A stretch of 64,000 nucleotides of DNA, taken from a virus. Position 1 is the first letter of the stretch. Each line of letters begins with the position of its first letter. Made by a program: the position numbers and the translations under genes. Positions 14,823 through 24,121 of the stretch are shown here, in pieces. The DNA lies in IMG/VR virus record IMGVR_UViG_3300024265_000041, positions 1 through 64,000 of that record, one strand, 5' to 3'. The notes beneath the pieces were generated by a model. It saw only the letters and a program-made list of their open reading frames with translations. It was not told where the DNA came from and did not search any database.

Positions 14823-15219
14823 TGTTATAGAACAGACCTTAAATCAGGTTGTCATTGATGGTGCCTGGACCTATGAGAGTATTTTTGGCAATGCCAAAGC
14901 GCGTGAAATGATTAAGGTTGGTGACCCGTTTTTTGAAGTTAATGTAGACATCATAAAAGGGAAACAAAAGTCTCTAGGGCCAGTAGGATCCAGGCTGTGG
15001 CGTAGACGAGGTGTTATGACATTCACTACTTATGTGCCAGTAGGTAGCGGTACCAGAGAGAGTGCAAAGATAGAGCAGGAAATACTAGACACCTTTGAAG
15101 GACAGACATTTACTGGTATAGTGTTTGATGAAACGTCTCATAAACCTATTGGAACTATCGACAAATGGACTCTTAAGTCCTTACGGTTGGGTTTTTATTT
15201 TAATATTACTGGGAGATAA
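14812..15219 (+). CDS. Tail terminator protein
   Basis: 135 aa, starting at TTG 14812 with AGGGGA 5 nt upstream. The pattern RRRGVMTFTTYVPVGSGTRE followed by a helix and TFEGQTFTGIVF is characteristic of tail-terminator (lambda U-like, DUF4128-type) proteins. It should cap the tail tube when the tape-measure length is reached and provide the docking face for the head. It lies immediately before the tail tube gene, as expected. The rare start codon fits low expression, since only one hexamer is needed per particle. Confidence 0.7.
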   Translation: MDLDVIEQTLNQVVIDGAWTYESIFGNAKAREMIKVGDPFFEVNVDIIKGKQKSLGPVGSRLWRRRGVMTFTTYVPVGSGTRESAKIEQEILDTFEGQTFTGIVFDETSHKPIGTIDKWTLKSLRLGFYFNITGR

Positions 15220-15222
15220 GTT

Positions 15223-16413
15223 ATGAGTTTTGGAACTGCGGACCTTAGTAGCCTATGGGCTATCAAAGAGGTAACCTGGGGAGTAACTCCAGGATCAGGA
15301 AACTTAAAGGGCCTTAGGCTATTAAGTGAATCTTTAAACGCTAATTTGGAAACAAAATCATCAGAAGAAATTCGAGCAGATCGCGCTACTGCTGATTTAG
15401 TTCCAGTTGGTCAAAGCGCTGGTGGTGGGTTTGGGTTTGAAATGAGTTTTGGCTCATTCGACGACCTGATAGCTGGGGCGTTATTTAGCTCCTTCTCTGC
15501 TGATGTTGCAATCGTCGGAGTAGCTGGTGATATCTCTACAGTTAACGCTACTGGTAAAATTACTTCTACTACTGCAGGTAAGTTTACTGACTTAGAACTT
15601 GGCCAAAGCTTTAGATTGAAAGGCTTTTCCAACGGTGGTGGTGAGAACAACCTTATTTATAAGATTGTTACCTATACCAGTGATCAGGATATTACTGTTG
15701 TCCCTGTTCCACCTTCGGATGAAACGCCAGCTGGTGTTGCTGCTGAGATACATTCTGAGTCTGTGAAGAACGGTGTCACTCAATCCTCTTTCAGTATTGA
15801 GAGACGGATCCCAGACGCCACTGTGCCTGAGTTCTTTCAATTCGAAGGGTCTGTTCTTCAATCAATGACAATGGATTTTGAAGTTGGGGATATTCTTAAA
15901 GGAGCTTTTGAGTTCCTTTGCAAAGACGGAGACTCAACAACAACTGCTTATACTGGGTTAACTGACGTCCCGGTGCCTACTAGTGACATCTACAATTCAG
16001 TGAACAATCTTAGTAATATTTATATTGATGGCGTGTTGTCAACTCAACAATTTATGAAATTAGGCATGAGTATCGGTAACAACCTTCGAAGCCAGAAAGC
16101 TATTGGAAGTTTACCTGCTATCGGTATTGGGGCTGGATTTATTGACATCACCGGGCCTATCGAAATCTATTTCCAGGACGGGGCTGAATTTACTAAATTC
16201 AAAGCCAACACAGCTTTCTCATTAAGCTTCTCACTTGAGGATGCATCTGGGAACGCTTATGTTTTTTCATTTCCTAAAGTTAAATATGAAAATCTTGTAG
16301 CAAATGCTGAAGGTAGAAGTAGTGATATTATCGCTAAAGGGAATTGGAGAGCTATCATCGACCCTGCTGAGTCAATTATGATTCGCATCGACAAGTTGGA
16401 TTCTTCTTTATAA
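15223..16413 (+). CDS. Major tail (tube) protein
   Basis: 396 aa; ATG 15223 with GGGAG upstream. The N-terminus MSFGTADLSSLWAIKEVTWG and the repeated beta-strand pattern match phage tail tube proteins. Its length is about twice the minimal tube fold, so an extra surface domain is likely (about residues 100-190, rich in Thr/Val/Gly). Hexamers stack to form the non-contractile tube. The gene is followed by a structured spacer and the chaperone pair, the standard order. No sheath gene is present, which supports a siphovirus tail. Confidence 0.85.
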   Translation: MSFGTADLSSLWAIKEVTWGVTPGSGNLKGLRLLSESLNANLETKSSEEIRADRATADLVPVGQSAGGGFGFEMSFGSFDDLIAGALFSSFSADVAIVGVAGDISTVNATGKITSTTAGKFTDLELGQSFRLKGFSNGGGENNLIYKIVTYTSDQDITVVPVPPSDETPAGVAAEIHSESVKNGVTQSSFSIERRIPDATVPEFFQFEGSVLQSMTMDFEVGDILKGAFEFLCKDGDSTTTAYTGLTDVPVPTSDIYNSVNNLSNIYIDGVLSTQQFMKLGMSIGNNLRSQKAIGSLPAIGIGAGFIDITGPIEIYFQDGAEFTKFKANTAFSLSFSLEDASGNAYVFSFPKVKYENLVANAEGRSSDIIAKGNWRAIIDPAESIMIRIDKLDSSL

Positions 16414-16432
16414 GATCCAAACTTACTGAATA

Positions 16433-16506
16433 GTCGACAGTGAGGTAACTCGTTAAAGGGCTTTTGCCTTTTAGCCCGAGTTGTGGCTCCCTCTCGGGCT
16501 GTCGAC
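16433..16506. repeat. Overlapping inverted repeats downstream of the tail tube gene
   Basis: Outer pair GTCGACAG (16433-16440) and CTGTCGAC (16499-16506). Inner pair AGCCCGAG (16473-16480) and CTCGGGCT (16493-16500). They share bases 16499-16500. No T-run follows. This may set the ratio of tube to chaperone expression by RNA structure or processing. Confidence 0.75.
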
Positions 16507-16549
16507 ACCAAATAAATAGGGGCCACATTATAAATTTTGGAGCCATGTA

Positions 16550-16978
16550 ATGACTAAAGAAACAACTAAAGGATTTAATTTCAATAAAGCATTTCAATCC
16601 GACCCCGATAAAGAAGTTATGGGTGGGTGGACCACTCTCAAAGTAGGCGGAGATGAAATGCAAATCAAACTCGCCAGAACCGGCAATGCTAACTCTCAAA
16701 ACCTTTTGCGAACTCTGTTAAAAGAGAACGAGAGGGCGTTAGAACCTAACGACGACGAAGCAAACAAACTGTTTCTGGAGTTGACTAAGGAAGTTATGGC
16801 TAAATATATTGTCATTGACTGGAAAGACGTCCTGGTCGATGGTAAAAAATTCCCCCACTCAGAATCTAATTGTTTAATTCTTTTAGAATATGTTGACTTT
16901 TACAGGGCGGTGGAGCGGGCGGCTGGAGATTTTAATGTTTTTCGAGCTAAGGTAAACGATAAAATATTAAAAAACTAG
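16550..16978 (+). CDS. Tail assembly chaperone, short form (gpG-like)
   Basis: 142 aa; ATG 16550 with GGAG 8 nt upstream. The protein is soluble, acidic and helical, of the size of lambda gpG. It lies between tail tube and tape measure. It contains MAKYIVIDWKDVLVDGKKFP, similar to tail chaperones of this type. It is expected to coat the tape measure during tail assembly and is absent from the virion. It ends at TAG 16976, directly behind a slippery heptamer. Confidence 0.88.
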   Translation: MTKETTKGFNFNKAFQSDPDKEVMGGWTTLKVGGDEMQIKLARTGNANSQNLLRTLLKENERALEPNDDEANKLFLELTKEVMAKYIVIDWKDVLVDGKKFPHSESNCLILLEYVDFYRAVERAAGDFNVFRAKVNDKILKN

Positions 16979-17295
16979 AAAAAGTTCTTGAGTGGCAACT
17001 TGAAATAGCACCACATTTCAAGAAACTTAAGAAGTTACAGGAGGGTGGGGTCGAGGTTAAAATGCTCGATGACCGCCCATCTACAATCCCTGAAGCTGTT
17101 TACTACTACACTGCGTTTAAACACTTAAGCTCTAGCCGAGGTAGGGGAGACGGGTACTATCAACCGATAACCATAACTGATATTATGAGTTACTGTAATG
17201 GGATGAAGGAAACAGATATAGAAGAATTCCTTAACATCATTAAGCCACTTGATGAAGTTTTTATGGAATTCTACGATAAGAAAAGAGAAAAGTAG
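16550..17295 (+). CDS. Tail assembly chaperone, -1 frameshift fusion (gpGT-like)
   Basis: A -1 shift at 16969-16975 moves reading from the first frame into an open frame that continues from 16975 to TAG 17293, giving a 248-aa fusion (142 + 106). The added part starts LEKVLEWQLEIAPHFKKLKK and includes AVYYYTAFKHLSS and FLNIIKPLDEVFMEFYDKKR. This is the classical two-product arrangement in which the T domain recruits the tube protein to the tape measure. An internal ATG at 17062 has no ribosome site, so the second frame is most likely made only by frameshifting. Confidence 0.85.
16969..16975 (+). promoter_or_regulatory. Slippery site A AAA AAC for -1 frameshift
   Basis: The heptamer AAAAAAC is in phase with the chaperone codons (AAA 16970, AAC 16973) and is followed at once by TAG. 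This fits the X XXY YYZ rule exactly. The adjacent stop would lengthen the pause. Confidence 0.9.
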
Positions 17296-17327
17296 ATCTA
17301 TAACTGAAGTTTCTTAGGAGAAAAGTA

Positions 17328-20300
17328 GTGCCAATTAATTTTAACCTAAAAACTGATAAAGCTGTAAATAATTTAGGTAAGCTGTCTAAAAAATTAACAG
17401 AAGTAAAAGAAAAATTAGGTGCCTTGGATACAGCACTAAAAGATATTTCGGCTGACACAATGGCCAAAAAAGTGACAAAATTATCAACGTCTTTTAAGGA
17501 TATGCAGAAGACATCCTCACAATCAAATTCCCAGTTAAAAAAACAAAAACAAGTAATTTCAGATCTCAAATCAAAAGTATCAAGCCTTACTGTAGAAATG
17601 AAAAGGTTAGAGAGGGCTAAAAAGTCTCAAGTTTCTGTGGGTAAAGAATTGTCCGCATCTGATCTTAAACGAGTAACAGAGCAACAAAGAATTATCCTAT
17701 CAAACAAAAGGTTTATCTCCGGTATACAGGAGACATTAATAGTTGAGAGACAGGCTTTGATTTTGTCTAAAGCATCGTTAGATGCTAGTAACAAGAGAGC
17801 TAAAGTAATAGCTGAGTTTAATGTAGTTCTAGGTAGAAGTAGGAGCATGACCACTGAGCTGACCAATGCAGAAAGACTTGAACTAGCTATAAAGAAAGAA
17901 AACTTAGCATCCACCGAAAAACTAATTCAGTCACAAGCAAGATTAGTTGGAGGGAAACTCAGGGAGACTGAAGTTCAGAGGATCCTGAATGAACAAAAAA
18001 TTAGGGAGGAAGTATTAAAAGCTAAAAATAACAGAACTACATTGAGGGCCATTGCTCTTGCTGAATTAGATTTATCTCTGGCCATTAAAGAAGCAGAAGC
18101 CCATGCTAGAAACGAACGTGGAATTGTCAAAGAAACTAAAGCACTAAACAAAAATACAATTGCTAAACAGAAGGCAACTGTTGCTACTAAAAGCCTCACC
18201 AACTCTATTCAACAAGGAAATGTTCATGCGGCTGAGTTTCGTGCAGGACTTTCTGCTTTAGGGGCTAATTTTGGTATTTTCACCGGTAGCACAATTGTTG
18301 CTGCAGCGACAGTGTTTGCATTCATTAAGTCTATAAGGGAAGCTATAGTAGCAAATGCTGAATTTGATTTCTCCATGGATAGGGCAGAGGCTGTAATGGC
18401 AGCAACTGCCCTTCAATCAATTCAACTCAGGGGAGCAGTAAGAGAGTTGGCTGCTACGACCGTGTTCACTGCAAGGCAAGTATCAGAAGGTTTAATTTTT
18501 TTAGGGCAAGCAGGTCAGTCTGTTAGTGAGTCTCTTTCTTCTCTTGAACCTACTTTGAGAATAGCCCAAATTGGGATGATTGAAGCAGCCCAGGCAGCTG
18601 ACTTAACTACTAACATTATGGCTGCTTTTAACGTCCGAGCAGAAGATATGATATCTACTGTAGACTTATTATCTACGGCGGTAACCAATAGTAATACAAA
18701 CATTGTTCAGTTAGCTCAGGCAATCTCCTTCGTAGGTCCAGCAGCACAGGCTACGGGGACTGATTTAAGAGATACTGCAGTCATCCTGGGTTTCTTTGCA
18801 GATAACGGAGTTAAGGCCTCACGCGCTGGTACAGCGCTTCGTAGAGGTATTGCAAACCTATCAGCTCCGACCAACAAAATTAAACAAGCAATGTTTGAGT
18901 TAGGAATTTCTGCCATTGATCCTACAACTGGTCGAATGAAAAGCATGATTGATATAATCAAAGAATTGAGCGTTAATCAGGCAACTCTGCAGAACGTATT
19001 TGATATTTTTGGTAAGAGAGCCGGACCTGCATTCGCTGCAGCAATCTTAGGTGACTCTGCAGCACTAGACGAATTACATGATAGGACAGAAGACGTTACC
19101 AACGCTACTGCCAGACTAGTTTCCAGGATTGAGGACAATCAAATTTCTAATTATAGGAAGGCTTTGGCTGCTGGTGAGGAAGCATTAATATCATTTGGGG
19201 GGGTACTGTCTGGGGTAGTCGAACCTACTATTGTTGGGATGACTAAGGCTTTTAGAGTAATTAGTTTTGCCCTTGAAGAACTTGAGACACCAATCAGAGT
19301 GGCTGGGTCAGCATTACTTATTTTTGGGTCTATAAAACTTGGAGTTATAGCAACAGGTTGGATAGCTGGAATTTTCGGGTTAACTAAAGCCCTAGTGGCG
19401 TTTAAAGTCCCAATGTTAGCCGCTACCTTAGCAGTTTCTTCGATGTCTCCTGCAGCTGCTTCTGCGGCTTTAAGTATTAGCGGACTAGGACTTGCAATTA
19501 AATCTGCGTTAGGTCCTATTACTATTTTAGCTTCTATAGGTATAGCTTCTTACTTTGCATTGTCATCCACTGAAGCAGAAAGGTTCGCTAAAGTTATTAA
19601 GCCATTAGTATTGGATCTAGATCGACTTAAGAACTCTTTAAACCTTGTCCAGGAATCTGGAATTGAGGGAGCGTACCAAGGAATTGAGAAAGAAGTAGTA
19701 GAGTTATTAAAAACTGTTGAGAAGTTACAAAGATCTCAAGGTCAGACTTTTGGGGAAGAGTTACAAAGTAATCTTAGTAAAGCACAAGAAAATTTAGAGG
19801 CTTTAAAACAGAAGTATGCAGGACTTATTGTTACCCAACTCCAAACTAAATTTTTCCCTAGGTTTGGTCCAACAGACGAGGAAGTTGAAAGAGTTCGTAA
19901 GGCCGGAGAAGAACAGAAAAAATTAGTTGATGCTATGCAGAAACTTTTAAGTGCCACTAAAGGTTTATCTATAGTAGAAAAAACTAGATCCCAAATAAGT
20001 GCTGAAGGAAATACTAAGAGGGAAATGGACGAAGAAAACCAAGCCAGGGAAGATGCAATAATACGCGAGGAGGAGTTAGCTAACGCAATTGAAAGAACAA
20101 ATATACAGATAAATAAATCTGCCGCAGGGACAATATCAGGTCTTGAAAACCAAAGGAAAGCGAACTCTAAGTTACTTGACGAAACTAGGGACTTCTTGTT
20201 AAAAAAACTTGGCATAGAAGAAATAAATATTGAGAAGATCCAGGATCAACTAGCAACTAATTTGAAAAATAAAGAAATACTTTATAGTAAAACGTTTAAA

Positions 20301-22106
20301 AATATTATAAACCTACAGGAAGGATTCCAGAGTCTACTTGCAGAAAGAAGTAAAGGTACAGAAGATAAGCCAGCTGCCTTAGTTGATGTTGCCCAACTTG
20401 AAGATACTCAGAACAGACTAGCTGTACTTTACGATTTTAAGGACTACCAGGATTACCTTGATTTTCTGGAGTCTGGAGCTGCTTTGGAAAAAGAAATTGG
20501 AGATCAGAGAGTAGCTAATGCAAGAGTGGTTGCAGCTAGGTTAAACGCCATACAATTATCTCAGTTGGGAATCAGTTTAGGGGAATTGAAAGATAGAGGT
20601 GACAAGGAATTAGAACTGATCGAACAAAATCAGGATCGATTGCAAGCTAAACTTAAGGCTGGTTATGATGCTAGACTTTTGAGTCTGTCAGATTACATAA
20701 ACTCTGAAGGTAAACTTATAACTCAATCTGGACAAGAAGAAATAAATGTCCTGACCATAAGGCTGTTAGAGCTTAACAGAGTTAGACAAGCACATAATGA
20801 AGAAGCCAAGAAGTTTGAGTCTACTGGTAATATTGAGGCGTGGAAACAAGAAGCTGAAGCGGTGAAAGCTTTAGATGAAAAAATAAGGGAATTGACAAAA
20901 ACAATAGACGGAAACAAACTAGCTACTCAAAACCAATTGGGAGCAATTAATCAGTTGATAGACACTATGGAAAGTAAAGCTATAAAAGCTGCCACTTCAG
21001 CCATAGTAGCTCAGGATGCTCAAATTAATAGAAATAAATTTTTGGCTGAAGGGTTTTTATCAGTTGCTGAAGCTAACGTTAATTATACCATTGCTCAACT
21101 TAATGGATTGAAGGCTACTAGAGGGCTGACTAAGGAGCAAGACGCACAATTAATTAGACTGACAGAGTTAGAAAAAAAGTTAAGGGATAATGCTATTGGA
21201 ATAAATGGGTTAGCAGTAACCTGGGACGCGGCGGCTAACACTATGGCTGGTAAAGCTGTACAGTCAGCCAAATCCATGCAGGGAGCATTTGTTGAGTTCT
21301 TCTTAGATCCAACTAAAGATGGGTTTGACGGATTACTAGATGCATTCTCTAACATGATACTCAAAATGAGTGCTGAAAGAGCTGTTCAAGGTCTATTTAA
21401 TGAGGGAGGGTTGGGGGACTTTTTTACTGAAACATTTGGAAAAATATCTGGGGAAGGCTCTACCGGTGGGACTGAGGAGTCAGTAAGTACTGCCGCCTTG
21501 ACTACAGCAGTTGGGGTAAATACCACAGCACTTGGCGTTCAGACAGCTGCAGAAGGGGTAAGCAGTGCAGCACAAGGAGTAACTAGCACTGCCCTCGGAT
21601 TGACATCTACAGCACTAGGGTTACAGACAACTGCTAATGGACTAAATACTACTGCCCTTGGGATATTAACTACAACTGGTCTCGGACCAAACACTTTGTC
21701 GTTAGGATTGTTGACATCATCGAATGGGATATTGGGTGGGTTTATTAGTGCTAACACTGTAGCGCTTATAGCTAATACTTCTGCTTTAGCAACTTCTGGT
21801 ATAGGAGGGTTTTTTGCTGACGGGGGAAATGTTAAAGGTAATGTCCCAATTATTGTTGGTGAGAAAGGCCCAGAAGTTTTTGTACCAAGTGGGTCTGGAA
21901 CTATAGTGCCTAACAGAGATATAAGTAAAAGCTCTAATGCTAGTTCTGCTGGAAATGTAACCTTCGAAAATACTGTACAAATTATTGGAGATAACTCAAA
22001 TAAAGAAGAGATCAGAATAATGGTTAAGCAGGGAATGGACGAATTAGAATCTAAGATTATTAGGCAACAACAACGAACTCAGAGAACATTAGGAGTCAGG
22101 AGGTAA
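17328..22106 (+). CDS. Tape measure protein
   Basis: 1592 aa, the second largest tail protein class in size, starting at GTG 17328 with TTAGGAG upstream. The N-terminal 300 residues are coiled coil. A TP901-type tape-measure core spans about residues 330-640. Hydrophobic segments lie near 311-337, 660-705 and 727-747. A second helical region runs to about 1300. Residues about 1385-1480 contain a Thr/Leu/Gly-rich repeat with STALGL-type words. The length sets tail length, about 0.15 nm per residue, so roughly 240 nm by the general rule (estimate). It may also form a membrane channel for DNA entry. Confidence 0.95.
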   Translation: MPINFNLKTDKAVNNLGKLSKKLTEVKEKLGALDTALKDISADTMAKKVTKLSTSFKDMQKTSSQSNSQLKKQKQVISDLKSKVSSLTVEMKRLERAKKSQVSVGKELSASDLKRVTEQQRIILSNKRFISGIQETLIVERQALILSKASLDASNKRAKVIAEFNVVLGRSRSMTTELTNAERLELAIKKENLASTEKLIQSQARLVGGKLRETEVQRILNEQKIREEVLKAKNNRTTLRAIALAELDLSLAIKEAEAHARNERGIVKETKALNKNTIAKQKATVATKSLTNSIQQGNVHAAEFRAGLSALGANFGIFTGSTIVAAATVFAFIKSIREAIVANAEFDFSMDRAEAVMAATALQSIQLRGAVRELAATTVFTARQVSEGLIFLGQAGQSVSESLSSLEPTLRIAQIGMIEAAQAADLTTNIMAAFNVRAEDMISTVDLLSTAVTNSNTNIVQLAQAISFVGPAAQATGTDLRDTAVILGFFADNGVKASRAGTALRRGIANLSAPTNKIKQAMFELGISAIDPTTGRMKSMIDIIKELSVNQATLQNVFDIFGKRAGPAFAAAILGDSAALDELHDRTEDVTNATARLVSRIEDNQISNYRKALAAGEEALISFGGVLSGVVEPTIVGMTKAFRVISFALEELETPIRVAGSALLIFGSIKLGVIATGWIAGIFGLTKALVAFKVPMLAATLAVSSMSPAAASAALSISGLGLAIKSALGPITILASIGIASYFALSSTEAERFAKVIKPLVLDLDRLKNSLNLVQESGIEGAYQGIEKEVVELLKTVEKLQRSQGQTFGEELQSNLSKAQENLEALKQKYAGLIVTQLQTKFFPRFGPTDEEVERVRKAGEEQKKLVDAMQKLLSATKGLSIVEKTRSQISAEGNTKREMDEENQAREDAIIREEELANAIERTNIQINKSAAGTISGLENQRKANSKLLDETRDFLLKKLGIEEINIEKIQDQLATNLKNKEILYSKTFKNIINLQEGFQSLLAERSKGTEDKPAALVDVAQLEDTQNRLAVLYDFKDYQDYLDFLESGAALEKEIGDQRVANARVVAARLNAIQLSQLGISLGELKDRGDKELELIEQNQDRLQAKLKAGYDARLLSLSDYINSEGKLITQSGQEEINVLTIRLLELNRVRQAHNEEAKKFESTGNIEAWKQEAEAVKALDEKIRELTKTIDGNKLATQNQLGAINQLIDTMESKAIKAATSAIVAQDAQINRNKFLAEGFLSVAEANVNYTIAQLNGLKATRGLTKEQDAQLIRLTELEKKLRDNAIGINGLAVTWDAAANTMAGKAVQSAKSMQGAFVEFFLDPTKDGFDGLLDAFSNMILKMSAERAVQGLFNEGGLGDFFTETFGKISGEGSTGGTEESVSTAALTTAVGVNTTALGVQTAAEGVSSAAQGVTSTALGLTSTALGLQTTANGLNTTALGILTTTGLGPNTLSLGLLTSSNGILGGFISANTVALIANTSALATSGIGGFFADGGNVKGNVPIIVGEKGPEVFVPSGSGTIVPNRDISKSSNASSAGNVTFENTVQIIGDNSNKEEIRIMVKQGMDELESKIIRQQQRTQRTLGVRR

Positions 22107-22109
22107 ATC

Positions 22110-23081
22110 ATGGTAGCAAAAGTAATCCCATTCCCAATAGCTTTAGCTCCGGTCTCTATGACTGAGAGATTACATGGTAATACAAATGTGTTCTTTTCTG
22201 AGCTTAATAAAATACCAACTACTACCGAAAACCCAGGCGCTAGATGGGGCTTTGATTTAGATTATTCAGAGATTGACGGATACAGTCTTAGGGGCCAGAA
22301 TGTCGGCGCTGCCATTTCTAGATTAAGAGGGCAGGCTGTAAGGATGCACTGTCACTCACTAGCAAGACCTAACACTACAGGATCTCTTGACACCGCTAAT
22401 AAAGTTGGGAATGGGGACTTTTCCCTAGGTGGTAGCGGGTGGAGCAAATCTGAAGGGGCAGGCAGTAAAGTGGGTCTAGAAGGAGGCAGAGCAAGACTTG
22501 ATAAAGGGACCGGTGAGGCTTCAGTTAGTAGGACTATTTCTGTTACTTCTGGTGAGACTTATTCTATGGGGGTCTCAGTATACGAGGGGAGCGGGGATTC
22601 TGTTACCATGACTGTAGGGTCTAGTAATGACACCTTCACTGGAGGGGGAAGACACGCCAGCACTTTTACTGCTAGTGGTTCTTCTATCACTGTTACTGTG
22701 GCTAATAATACAAATAATACGGTCTTATCAGTTGGAGATATTATTGTTGCAAGAGCTGCCACTGTCAGCGGTGCTCAGACAGGGTCAACTATTTTGATTA
22801 CAGGGTTAGGGTCAAGCTCTGATAACGCAATTAACCCTATGGATTGGATTAGTATTAACGGGGAGTTAAAACGCGTGGTAGAGCCCTGCATGAGTAACTC
22901 AGGAAGCGGAAGAGTTACTTTTGAGCCACCACTTAGGGCCTCAGCTCCTAATGGCTCTGCGGTGGTTTTGCATAGCCCATTTGCTAAATTTATTTTAAAT
23001 GGGGAGTCTAGTCCTATGTCAACATCTGCCCCATATTTTACAAGTTACACTCTAAGTTTGTTAGAGGATACTTCCCTATGA
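22110..23081 (+). CDS. Minor tail protein with carbohydrate-binding-like insert
   Basis: 323 aa; ATG 22110 with CAGGAGG upstream. Residues 1-90 and 230-323 look like a distal tail-type scaffold. Residues about 95-230 are a Gly/Ser/Thr-rich beta domain with the pattern N-G-D-F-S-L-G-G-S-G-W found at the start of many carbohydrate-binding modules. The insert may contact host surface sugars at the tail tip (inference). The gene lies between the tape measure and the next minor tail protein and overlaps it by 4 nt. Confidence 0.65.
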   Translation: MVAKVIPFPIALAPVSMTERLHGNTNVFFSELNKIPTTTENPGARWGFDLDYSEIDGYSLRGQNVGAAISRLRGQAVRMHCHSLARPNTTGSLDTANKVGNGDFSLGGSGWSKSEGAGSKVGLEGGRARLDKGTGEASVSRTISVTSGETYSMGVSVYEGSGDSVTMTVGSSNDTFTGGGRHASTFTASGSSITVTVANNTNNTVLSVGDIIVARAATVSGAQTGSTILITGLGSSSDNAINPMDWISINGELKRVVEPCMSNSGSGRVTFEPPLRASAPNGSAVVLHSPFAKFILNGESSPMSTSAPYFTSYTLSLLEDTSL

Positions 23082-23716
23082 GCAGAGGATTATCTGGGGC
23101 TTTATTAACTCATTTTTCAGCAGATCATATCATTTCTATTGTGCTAATAGAGTTGAGTTTTGATAGTGGAACTCAAAGATATCACACAGGGATAGGAGAT
23201 ATTACCTATAGGACTTTTACCTACGTCGGTATTGGCACGCTAGGACAAATAGAACCAATACTTGAAGACCAGGGTATAAAAATGAAAGGAGTAAGAGTAG
23301 CTCTCCAGGGGGTTGATACAACCGTAATAGATTTAACTAGTAATGAAGATATTCAAGGTAGGGCAGCTAGAATTGATGTGGCAGCTTATGACTATGAAAC
23401 TGCAACTATTATTGACGGGTTTGAAATTTTTTCAGGGACTATGGATACCTCTGAAATTACTAGAGGTGAAAATGCTTCTTTGGTTTTAACTTTAGAGTCT
23501 ATAATGTCTCAATTCGATCTTCCAAACGTAAGAAGATTTACCGATGAAGATCACAAGACAAGACATCCTAATGACGAATTTTTTTCCTTATTAGTTACTA
23601 TAAATGAGCAACAAATTGTTTGGGGGGCACAACAAGATGATACTAGTGGGGTCCCAGGGGGAGGGGGAGGTAGAGGGGGAAGATCAGATCAGCATAATCA
23701 AAGAGAGTTTAGATAA
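23078..23716 (+). CDS. Minor tail protein, DUF2163-like
   Basis: 212 aa; ATG 23078 overlaps the previous stop. The opening segment (LLTHFSADHIISIVLIELSF) and the central 'TLGQIEPILEDQGIKMKGVR' resemble minor tail proteins that pair with a cysteine-peptidase-like protein and a J-like tip protein. It ends in a Gly-rich tail (GVPGGGGGRGGRSDQ) that is probably flexible. The role would be in the tail tip base. The assignment is by order and partial resemblance. Confidence 0.6.
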   Translation: MSRGLSGALLTHFSADHIISIVLIELSFDSGTQRYHTGIGDITYRTFTYVGIGTLGQIEPILEDQGIKMKGVRVALQGVDTTVIDLTSNEDIQGRAARIDVAAYDYETATIIDGFEIFSGTMDTSEITRGENASLVLTLESIMSQFDLPNVRRFTDEDHKTRHPNDEFFSLLVTINEQQIVWGAQQDDTSGVPGGGGGRGGRSDQHNQREFR

Positions 23717-23734
23717 CATAATTAGGAGATTACT

Positions 23735-24121
23735 TTGCAAAGACAAACTTCATTATTACTTTACATTACTGCACACCAACATACCAAATTTGAGTGGGGA
23801 GTGAATGATTGTTGTACTTTTTCCTGTAACTGGTTTAAGGAAATCACCGGTAAAAATTTACTCCCACTAGTAGGGGGTGATTACAACGACGAAAAAGGAG
23901 CTATGCTATTATTAGAAAAATTTGGTAGGGATAATGCATCTGCTTTATTTGGGGAGGAAATTCACCCAAGTTTAGCCACCCCCGGAGATATAGTTGAGGC
24001 AGATATGGAATACGGTGAAACTTTAGGGATTTGCTTAGGATTAGATTCAGCATTTATAGGGATTAAAGAACTTATAACAGTAAGAACTCTAGAATGTAAA
24101 CGAGCCTGGAGGGTTAACTAA
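23735..24121 (+). CDS. NlpC/P60-like (DUF6950-type) tail protein
   Basis: 128 aa, start TTG 23735 with TTAGGAG upstream. The key motif is WGVNDCCTF, with the candidate catalytic cysteine C26 or C27. Tail-tip proteins of this type resemble papain-like NlpC/P60 peptidases and may open peptidoglycan during entry. A clear distal catalytic histidine is not seen, so activity is uncertain. The gene is located immediately before the tip attachment protein, with a 1-nt overlap, as lambda K precedes I and J. Confidence 0.65.
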   Translation: MQRQTSLLLYITAHQHTKFEWGVNDCCTFSCNWFKEITGKNLLPLVGGDYNDEKGAMLLLEKFGRDNASALFGEEIHPSLATPGDIVEADMEYGETLGICLGLDSAFIGIKELITVRTLECKRAWRVN

